Assembly: GCA_028684915.1 (NCBI GenBank)
Contig: JAQUEZ010000360.1
Coordinates: forward strand, 1-5,232
Length of the DNA: 5,232 nucleotides
Direction of reading: 5' to 3'
DNA from: Desulfobulbus sp.
GTDB lineage: Bacteria; Desulfobacterota; Desulfobulbia; Desulfobulbales; Desulfobulbaceae
In this document: one piece after another, positions 1-3,952 of the stretch
How positions within the stretch are numbered: the stretch's first letter is position 1
Layout of the letters: every line of letters begins with the position of its first letter
Notes under the pieces: model-generated
What the model was told of the DNA's origin: nothing
The model's database searches: none
What the model saw: only the letters and a program-made list of their open reading frames with translations
Translations under genes and position numbers: made by a program

Positions 1-78
1 ATTCGATCTTGTATTTTGTGTGGCTACCTTGGCGATATTCCATAGCTGCCAGTATAAGTCAGCTGCTAGCAGAATGCT
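1..78 (+). pseudogene. Possible decayed 3' end of an IS200/IS605 tnpB (zinc-ribbon region)
   Basis: From base 1 the first frame reads IRSCILCGYLGDI, a C-x-x-C-G-Y pattern like the second half of the TnpB/OrfB C-terminal zinc ribbon. In a typical TnpB this is followed by a D-x-N-A-A-x-N-I motif. Here the first frame hits a stop at 43-45, and an AASISQLLAEC-like stretch continues in the third frame, as expected after a small deletion. TnpB proteins are RNA-guided nucleases carried by IS200/IS605 elements. The fragment lies directly before a GC hairpin of the sort found at the right end of such elements, which supports the call. It is short and frameshifted, so the identification rests on pattern memory only. 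Confidence 0.35.
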
Positions 79-79
79 A

Positions 80-106
80 CCCGCCTGAAAGGCGGGGGTT
101 TAAACC
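80..106 (+). repeat. GC hairpin, probable IS200/IS605 right end (could act as terminator)
   Basis: CCCGCC (80-85) pairs perfectly with GGCGGG (91-96) around a TGAAA loop, followed by a GGTTTAAACC palindrome (97-106) and a T-rich stretch (107-115). From memory, hairpin-plus-TTTAAACC ends of this type sit at the right end of IS200/IS605-family elements, where TnpA recognises the folded single strand. The hairpin followed by Ts could also work as a weak intrinsic terminator. No tnpA is visible in the window. Confidence 0.5.
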
Positions 107-166
107 TTCTTTTTCGGACGAATTAAATATTTAAAACACAGCGGCATCTCCGATATCAGGGCAAAT

Positions 167-907
167 TTGGGTGCAATTATCGATAAATATGGCGAATCGG
201 GACCTTGGCTCGATTCTTATTTTGGTTCTTCAGCGTGGGCTGGTGAAACAAATAGAGATATGCCTGAATTGATTGCATTGAAAATTCCCGAAGGCAACCT
301 ATTATTCGACTTGGAAAATACGAAAACCATATATTCTGCCTTGCAACACTTGCCACTGACTTTGGCAATTGATGAGCGCTTCTGGGCCTACTTGACGCAT
401 GTCGTTTTCTGGGATTACATGCGGGCGCGCTGGCCACTCGAAAAAGCTCTTAAAACAAAGGTGCCCGCAAATTATATTCGTGAGCATTACTTTTTTATGG
501 GAAACCGGGATCGAGCGTTAATCCGGAACGGTATTTCAAGGTTATGGTGGTACGGTTATTTGTCCTATGATGCTGAGAGGGAGAATCCATATGAGCTTAC
601 AGAGGTGCTACTTGAAAAACTTGATATCGCACAGCAGTTGCTTGAGCGATCCTACTCCCGAAACGTAACGATAACTAAAACGATCCTGTCGATGATGTTC
701 GAGAAAAGGGTGGCAAAAACCCCTTTTTCGCATCGCGAGAAGCAATTCAGGCCACTGATGGTGCATTTAAATGCAATAGGCGGAGTTACGATTTTGGACG
801 CTCTGGTCGAGGCAGACATTAGGGCTATTGTTGAAGAGAAGCTTTCTCAGCTTGATCCTCTCACTGAAGGAGATGAAACTGAGTCAGAGTCAGAAATGGC
901 CGCATAA
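167..907 (+). CDS. DUF6339-like protein, start codon probably lost
   Basis: Uncharacterised protein that I match from memory to the DUF6339 family, whose members I associate with DNA cytosine methylase/Vsr-type defence clusters; its biochemical role is unknown to me. Numbered from the TTG at 167, key segments are PWLDSYFG (13-20), DERFWAYLTHVVFWDYMRARWP-type aromatic block (69-90), NRDRALIRNGISRLWW (113-128), GYLSYD (130-135) and GGVTILDAL (205-213), then an acidic tail (about 229-245). No signal peptide or membrane segment is seen. The only conventional start is TTG 167, with AGGG at 158-161. The frame is open upstream to 104, and codons 119-166 (RIKYLKHSGISDIRAN) look like native N-terminal sequence, so the original start was probably at about 116 and was destroyed at the IS-like junction. 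Expression today is doubtful. A Vsr stub follows on the same strand. Confidence 0.7.
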   Translation: MGAIIDKYGESGPWLDSYFGSSAWAGETNRDMPELIALKIPEGNLLFDLENTKTIYSALQHLPLTLAIDERFWAYLTHVVFWDYMRARWPLEKALKTKVPANYIREHYFFMGNRDRALIRNGISRLWWYGYLSYDAERENPYELTEVLLEKLDIAQQLLERSYSRNVTITKTILSMMFEKRVAKTPFSHREKQFRPLMVHLNAIGGVTILDALVEADIRAIVEEKLSQLDPLTEGDETESESEMAA

Positions 908-1039
908 GCTTGCGTCTTGCTTGGCCGAGGATCCTCAACGGATGAGCATCAAGAATGAATGAACGCTCCGTATGTTTTTTCAGGCGATAATTATTGAATA
1001 GGCTTTCTTATTTTGGCGCACGGACCATGGAAGTGATTC

Positions 1040-1159
1040 ATGGCTGAAGGTCGAAGGAAAAGAGACTGTAACCCGTTGGCCCTTGATCGAAGCATAATAA
1101 TGGCCAAAATTCATTCTAAGAACACAGAAGTGGCGCCGGGAATTAGGACAAGCTGTTAA
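1040..1159 (+). pseudogene. Vsr-type endonuclease, N-terminal stub cut by IS3
   Basis: A 39-codon frame starts at ATG 1040 with a good ribosome site (GGAAG at 1029-1033, 6-base spacer). Residues coded at 1088-1129 read RSIIMAKIHSKNTE, which fits the conserved N-terminal signature of very short patch repair endonucleases (R-S-x-x-M-x-x-I-x-S-K-[ND]-T-x-P-E). Vsr proteins nick T:G mismatches arising from 5-methylcytosine and travel with cytosine methylases. Homology fades after the Glu codon at 1127-1129, and the frame stops at 1157, where the IS3 left end begins. The rest (about 100 residues including all catalytic ones) is absent, so this is a dead fragment. Its position 132 bp behind the DUF6339-like gene, same strand, suggests a former operon. 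The chance of a coincidental match over 14 residues is not negligible. Confidence 0.55.
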
Positions 1160-1214
1160 GTGGAAACTCTGCTACCAACAAGGTCCGACATGGGGCTGAA
1201 TCAAGGAGCAGAGA

Positions 1215-1517
1215 ATGGCAAAAGGAACGCGACGGAAACACGCAGCGAGTTTCAAGGCTAAAGTGGCGTTGTCGGCATTGGCCGGCGACAAGACATTGAC
1301 CGAACTGGCGCAACAATTTGAAGTGCACCCCAATCAGATTACGGATTGGAAACGGCAGCTCAGTGATCGTGCCGCTGAAGTTTTTGGCAAGAGCTCCGAG
1401 TCAAATCCCCCGGTGGACGTGAAGGCCATGCATGCCAAGATCGGGCAACTGACGCTGGAAAACGATTTTTTAGAAAGTGCGCTCACCAAGGCGGGGTTGC
1501 TGAGCGCAAAGCGATAA
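1215..1517 (+). CDS. IS3-family transposase OrfA (DNA-binding subunit)
   Basis: 100-residue OrfA, the DNA-binding part of an IS3-family transposase that recognises the element ends. It starts at ATG 1215 behind AAGGAG (1203-1208, 6-base spacer). The N-terminal half is a helix-turn-helix of the HTH_Tnp_1 type: basic start MAKGTRRKHAASFKAKVAL, then LTELAQQFEVHPNQITDWKRQL (33-54). The C-terminal part (about 70-95: MHAKIGQLTLENDFLESAL) has leucines spaced like the zipper that mediates multimer formation in this family. Length is normal. A slippery sequence at 1466-1472 inside the gene allows -1 frameshifting into orfB. The reading frame is intact, but the element cannot move by itself because orfB is truncated. 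Leftover OrfA can act as a repressor of related copies (known for the family, not shown here). Confidence 0.9.
   Translation: MAKGTRRKHAASFKAKVALSALAGDKTLTELAQQFEVHPNQITDWKRQLSDRAAEVFGKSSESNPPVDVKAMHAKIGQLTLENDFLESALTKAGLLSAKR
1466..1472 (+). promoter_or_regulatory. Programmed -1 frameshift slippery heptamer (T TTT TTA)
   Basis: In the orfA frame the codons are GAT TTT TTA (1464-1472), giving the X-XXY-YYZ pattern T TTT TTA. A -1 slip here enters the frame of orfB, which is open from upstream of the site through to the orfB body. IS3-family elements commonly make their OrfAB transposase by a -1 shift near the end of orfA, so position and direction fit. A downstream stimulatory structure was not worked out. 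Confidence 0.65.
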
Positions 1518-1531
1518 TCAACCGCAGGCAT

Positions 1532-2212
1532 GTGCTTTCGATCAAACGGCAGGCCGAATTGGTTGGCATAAGCCGCAGCAGCGTCTACTATCGCCCCCAA
1601 CAGGTCAGCAGCGATGATTTGGCGCTGATGCGTCGCATAGACGAACTGCATCTGGAGCACCCGTTCATGGGTGCTCGCATGCTGCGCGATCAACTCAATC
1701 GAGCCGGTCTCAAGGTGGGCCGTAAACATGTTGGCGCCTTGATGAAGCGCATGGGTGTGGAGGCTTTGTATCGAAAGCCAGGGACCAGCAAGAAACATCC
1801 CGGTCACAAGATTTATCCCTACCTGCTTCGGGGCTTGGCCATCAACCAAGCCGACCAGGTATGGGCGCTGGACACGACGTATATCCCCATGGCCAAAGGG
1901 TTTGTCTACCTTATTGCCGTTATTGATTGGGCGAGCCGGAAAGTACTGGCCGCAAAGATCACAATTACCTTGGAGGCCTGCCATGCGGTCGATGTGCTGC
2001 AAGAGGCCTTCAACCACCATGGCACGCCTGGAATCGTCAACACCGATCAGGGCAGCCAATTTACCGCTGACGAATTCGTGAAAGCGGTTGCAGATCAAGG
2101 GTGCAGGCTCAGTGGGTATTCCGATGAAAACGGCCAGTGGCTCTGCCGCGAAAGCGGCCGCCGTTATGCTGTGAAAACAGCCGCCATTCCGGCGAAAACG
2201 GCCAGGGTGTGA
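1532..2212 (+). pseudogene. IS3-family transposase OrfB, 3' truncated and fused to IS21 end
   Basis: Catalytic half of the IS3 transposase (rve/DDE integrase). Counting from GTG 1532, residues 1-21 (KRQAELVGISRSSVYYR) and 36-83 form the HTH_21-like region with HPFMGARML. The rve core starts near 100, with the first catalytic Asp in WALDTTYI (D114) and the second in NTDQGSQFT (D172). Authentic sequence ends at GCRLS (194), base 2113. The family would continue with M-D-x-x-G-x-x-x-D-N and the catalytic Glu, all missing. Codons 195-226 are translated IS21 terminal DNA and end at the stop 2210-2212. The frame is -1 relative to orfA, so the protein was normally made by frameshifting as OrfAB; the GTG start is only formal. 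Inactive by loss of the DDE glutamate. Confidence 0.88.
2118..2205. repeat. Four imperfect ~20-bp repeats at the IS21 right end
   Basis: Units at 2118-2137, 2142-2161, 2165-2184 and 2186-2205 share the pattern ATTCCG-N2-GAAAACGGCCA. The first and last differ at two positions (ATTCCGATGAAAACGGCCAG versus ATTCCGGCGAAAACGGCCAG); the two middle ones are more diverged. The GAAA blocks start at 2126, 2150, 2173 and 2194, so spacing is 24, 23 and 21 bp. Multiple terminal repeats are a known feature of IS21-family ends and are bound by the IstA transposase. Confidence 0.8.
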
Positions 2213-2219
2213 GAGGTAG

Positions 2220-2927
2220 TCACGGGGAGGTATTATATCCTTTCACCGTTTCTGCTTTTTGGTCAAGCACTGATCGCTTTCGTCGCATGGATTCTCCTTT
2301 GAGTTCAAGTTTATGGGCGTTGTGCACCAGCCGATCGAGGATGGCGTCGGCCAAGGTGGGGTCCTGCATGGCAGCATGCCAGGCTTTTACTGGCAATTGA
2401 CTGGTGACGATGGTGGACTTGCGGTCATAGCGTTCTTCGACAATCTCCAGGAGTTCCCGTTGCTCTTCCCTGGTGAGGGGCGAGATGAGGAGGTCATCCA
2501 AGATCAACACTTCGCATTTGCTGATCGGTGCGAAGAGTTTGGCGTAGCGGCCATCGAGTCTGGAAACCGCAATTTCTTGCAGCAGTCGGGGCACTCGTTG
2601 ATACAGGGTTGAGTGTCCATCGCGACAGGCCTTTTGCGCCAGGGCGCAGGCGAGGTAGCTCTTGCCGGCCCCGGTTGGTCCGGTCACCAGGATATTGTGG
2701 TGGTTTTTGACCCAGTGGTTGAGGGCAAGCGACATCACCGTGGCGCGGTCCAGGCCCCGGCCCTGCTTGAAATCGAGATCTTCAAGGCAGGCGGCAAGGC
2801 GGAGCTTGGCGTTTTTAAGCCGGTTGTGCATCCTGCGGTTTTCCAGATCAGTCATCTGGTGGTCGACGAGCAGGCCGAAGCGCTCCTCGAAGGAGAGCTG
2901 CGTCATATCGGGGGATTGCATCCGCAC
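2220..2927 (-). CDS. istB: IS21-family helper ATPase IstB, N-terminally truncated
   Basis: IstB is the AAA+ ATPase that helps IstA capture target DNA during IS21 transposition. Counting from GTG 2927: FEERFGLLVDHQMTDLENRR (13-32) is the IstB-specific N-terminal motif, Walker A is GPTGAGKS (83-90), Walker B is VLILDD (140-145), a sensor-like STIVTSQLP follows at 171-179, and DAILDRLVHNAHKLELKGESMR at 194-215 is the typical C-terminal signature. Family members normally carry a further ~25-30 residues (helical L-x-G-M-A-x-A segment) before the MQSPDMTQLSF position; those are missing here and the sequence turns into REP-like DNA just upstream. A start at ATG 2921 is equally possible, with AAGGTG ahead of it. 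All ATPase motifs remain, but without istA and with the truncated DNA-facing end the protein is probably not functional in transposition. Confidence 0.88.
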   Translation of the reverse strand: MRMQSPDMTQLSFEERFGLLVDHQMTDLENRRMHNRLKNAKLRLAACLEDLDFKQGRGLDRATVMSLALNHWVKNHHNILVTGPTGAGKSYLACALAQKACRDGHSTLYQRVPRLLQEIAVSRLDGRYAKLFAPISKCEVLILDDLLISPLTREEQRELLEIVEERYDRKSTIVTSQLPVKAWHAAMQDPTLADAILDRLVHNAHKLELKGESMRRKRSVLDQKAETVKGYNTSP

Positions 2928-2934
2928 ACCTTAT

Positions 2935-2966
2935 GGGGTCAGGTCTTGAATATTGAATTGTTCAAG
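2935..2966. repeat. REP-like sequence with small inverted repeat
   Basis: GGGGTCAGGTCTTGAATATT begins at 2935. I remember this motif as a recurrent dispersed sequence near IS200-like (RAYT/Y1) transposase genes in proteobacterial genomes. CTTGAA (2945-2950) and TTCAAG (2961-2966) form an inverted repeat around a 10-base loop. No transposase gene of that type lies in the window. It marks the break point of the IS21 remnant. Confidence 0.4.
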
Positions 2967-3271
2967 GGCCGGAAATCTGGGAGAATTTCGGGGCAGTGCA
3001 GGGAATTGAAATTAATATAAGCCTGGTGGGTGGCGGATTTGGTGACGGTTCTTCTTCCGTTGAAACGCTTTTTACAGCAGCCGCCGCAAAAGGTGTGTTG
3101 TAACTACAGCAATATCGAGCAAATTTTACCCGGCGCGGCGGCCTTGGGAGCAGGGAGCCCACCGCTTCAACACGCTGGTTTGACCATTTATCCCGTCTGT
3201 GTATCCCGGACCACGTGCGTAAGGCCTTCATCCAAGGCAAATGCTATGTCAACTCTCAGCCTAAGAAATCC
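2967..3271. other. Gene-free stretch between the IS21 remnant and brnT
   Basis: About 300 bp with no gene I can recognise. On the plus strand a frame ending at TAA 3275-3277 is open from at least 3116 and reads (3161 on) TASTRWFDHLSRLCIPDHVR and then 18 more residues, but it has no sensible start or ribosome site and matches no family I know. A short inverted repeat GCCTT/AAGGC (3224-3238) lacks a T tract. A stub of a deleted gene is possible; plain spacer DNA is as likely. Confidence 0.4.
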
Positions 3272-3299
3272 TTGTAATAAATTACATTGTAATTATCAT
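3272..3299 (+). promoter_or_regulatory. brnTA promoter with overlapping BrnA operator
   Basis: A -10 box TATCAT (3294-3299, five of six consensus bases) lies 16 bases after a -35-like TTGTAA (3272-3277). Between and over them, TGTAAT (3273-3278) and ATTACA (3281-3286) form an inverted repeat with a 2-base centre, and a third half-site TGTAAT lies at 3288-3293. This is where a ribbon-helix-helix antitoxin would block RNA polymerase. The predicted transcript start (about 3305-3306) coincides with the brnT ATG, and no Shine-Dalgarno sequence precedes that ATG, so the toxin mRNA may be leaderless. Confidence 0.6.
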
Positions 3300-3304
3300 A
3301 AATC

Positions 3305-3583
3305 ATGAAACCGCTTCGTTTTGAATGGAATGAGGATAAGGCCAAGGGGAACCTCAGAAAACATAAGATCAGTTTCGAAGAGGCAAAAACCGTTTTTTAC
3401 GATGAAAACGCGCGGATAATCCCAGATCCAGAGCATTCAGAGCAAGAGGAACGCTTCATCCTTATGGGAATGAGCGCAGGGTTGAAAATGTTGGTGGTAT
3501 GTCACTGTTACCGGGAATCGGAAGAGGTGATCAGAATCATTTCAGCAAGGAAGGCAACGAAGCAGGAAGCGTCTTTCTATTGA
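3305..3583 (+). CDS. brnT: BrnT-family (DUF497) toxin, RelE-like ribonuclease
   Basis: Toxin of a type II toxin-antitoxin pair. BrnT proteins have a RelE-like fold and inhibit translation by cutting RNA; the antitoxin neutralises them by direct binding. The 92 residues match the family length. Conserved family blocks are all present: RFEWNEDKAKGNLRKH (5-20), SFEEAKTVFYD (23-33), DPEHSEQEERFILMG (41-55), the core strand MLVVCHCY (62-69) and the signature RIISARKAT (77-85). The ATG at 3305 is the first in frame and fits the usual N-terminus; no ribosome site is visible. The antitoxin gene follows 11 bases after the stop, in the toxin-first order typical of brnTA. No frame damage is seen, so the toxin is likely functional. 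Confidence 0.92.
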   Translation: MKPLRFEWNEDKAKGNLRKHKISFEEAKTVFYDENARIIPDPEHSEQEERFILMGMSAGLKMLVVCHCYRESEEVIRIISARKATKQEASFY

Positions 3584-3594
3584 AAGGTGACAAC

Positions 3595-3804
3595 ATGTTA
3601 AAAGAGTACGACTTTTCTAAATCAAAAAAAAATCCGTATGCTGCTCGACTGAAAAAGCAAATCACCATCAGAATTGATGAGGATTCAATCGATTATTTCA
3701 AGCAAATCTCGGAAGAAGTAGGCATCCCTTATCAGGGTGTCATCAACCTATATCTCAGGGATTGTGTGCAGTCGAACCGAAAGCTCAAACTTGATTGGAA
3801 ATAG
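3595..3804 (+). CDS. brnA: BrnA-type / CopG-family antitoxin (ribbon-helix-helix)
   Basis: Antitoxin partner of BrnT and probable autorepressor of the operon. The 69-residue protein starts at ATG 3595, preceded by AAAGGTG (3583-3589); an upstream in-frame ATG at 3499 lies inside brnT and is disfavoured. Residues 1-20 (MLKEYDFSKSKKNPYAARLK) are the usual short flexible N-terminal part. KQITIRID (21-28) is the DNA-contacting beta strand, then helix A (about 31-42) and helix B from YQGVINLYLRDCV (46-58), ending in KLKLDWK. This short type is commonly annotated as a CopG-family antitoxin next to DUF497 toxins. Its likely target is the TGTAAT/ATTACA repeat in front of brnT. The gene is more A+T rich than the flanking insertion sequences. 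Confidence 0.88.
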   Translation: MLKEYDFSKSKKNPYAARLKKQITIRIDEDSIDYFKQISEEVGIPYQGVINLYLRDCVQSNRKLKLDWK

Positions 3805-3835
3805 GAAATATTGAGGACAGGATAAAGAAATGCCG

Positions 3836-3853
3836 GTATCCCGGACGTATCCC
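3836..3853 (+). repeat. Direct GTATCCC pair beside the att-like site
   Basis: GTATCCC occurs at 3836-3842 and 3847-3853, 11 bp apart, about one helical turn, between brnA and the tmRNA-like T-arm. Short direct repeats on one helix face near a recombination core can be integrase arm-type sites. This is only a suggestion; the repeats are short. Confidence 0.3.
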
Positions 3854-3885
3854 AACCAACCCGGAAACCCTGAATATACCACGGT

Positions 3886-3922
3886 GAACGCGGGTTCAAC
3901 TCCCGGTTCCAAAAATTCCACC
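3886..3922 (+). other. Candidate attachment site: tmRNA/tRNA 3'-end fragment (T-arm)
   Basis: ACGCGGGTTCAACTCCCG (3888-3905) is the T-arm sequence found at the 3' end of E. coli-type tmRNA (ssrA) and of some tRNAs; the loop TTCAACT fits the T-loop consensus. GAAC/GTTC (3886-3889, 3906-3909) extend the stem past a one-base bulge. The following bases (TTCC, A-run, TTCCACC to 3922) do not form a proper acceptor end with CCA, and nothing upstream folds as the rest of a tRNA or tmRNA, since brnTA occupies that DNA. A lone 3' piece of such a gene next to a tyrosine integrase is the classic appearance of an att duplication. Confidence 0.5.
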
Positions 3923-3952
3923 TTCTGGGGACGGTATATCGCCAACTACCTA

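Larger units (their letters stand above)
1130..2113 (+). mobile_element. IS3-family element, right part missing
   Basis: Contains IS3-type orfA and the first ~194 codons of the orfB integrase. The left end is not exactly placed: Vsr similarity ends at 1129 and orfA begins at 1215. The terminal TG could be at 1131 or at 1154-1155 (TGTTAAGTGGAAACTC). The right end, with the DDE glutamate, is lost because an IS21-family end begins at 2113. No matching right terminal repeat or target duplication is visible in the window. Confidence 0.75.
2113..2930 (-). mobile_element. IS21-family element remnant (right end plus istB; istA lost)
   Basis: Reading on the minus strand, istB is followed by ~107 bp of terminal DNA with multiple repeats, ending where IS3 orfB resumes at 2113. 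IS21 elements carry istA (transposase) before istB; here no istA codes lie upstream, and istB itself lacks its N-terminus. The upstream join is near 2922-2934, where REP-like sequence begins. So a deletion or recombination removed the left half of the element. The IS21 copy inserted into the IS3 copy and is therefore younger. Confidence 0.8.

Noticed and set aside
1334..2098. Long minus-strand open frame (254 codons) opposite IS3 orfA/orfB
   Set aside because: Mirror frame of a strongly recognisable transposase gene; its translation shows no family features.
2931..3010. Short minus-strand reading ending at 2931 as an istA C-terminus
   Set aside because: At most ~27 codons after a stop, overlaps the REP-like sequence, and istB is already truncated here, so istA DNA should not remain.
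2613..3020. Plus-strand open frame opposite istB
   Set aside because: Lies over IstB Walker A/N-terminal codons on the other strand and matches nothing; a shadow frame.
2962..3240. Minus-strand frame that could be taken as istA remains or a small gene
   Set aside because: Proline/arginine-rich, no ribosome site, no IstA motifs; not supported as coding.
3841..3922. Complete tRNA gene
   Set aside because: Only the T-arm is present; no 5' acceptor strand, D-arm or anticodon arm can be folded, and the 3' acceptor/CCA end is not in place.
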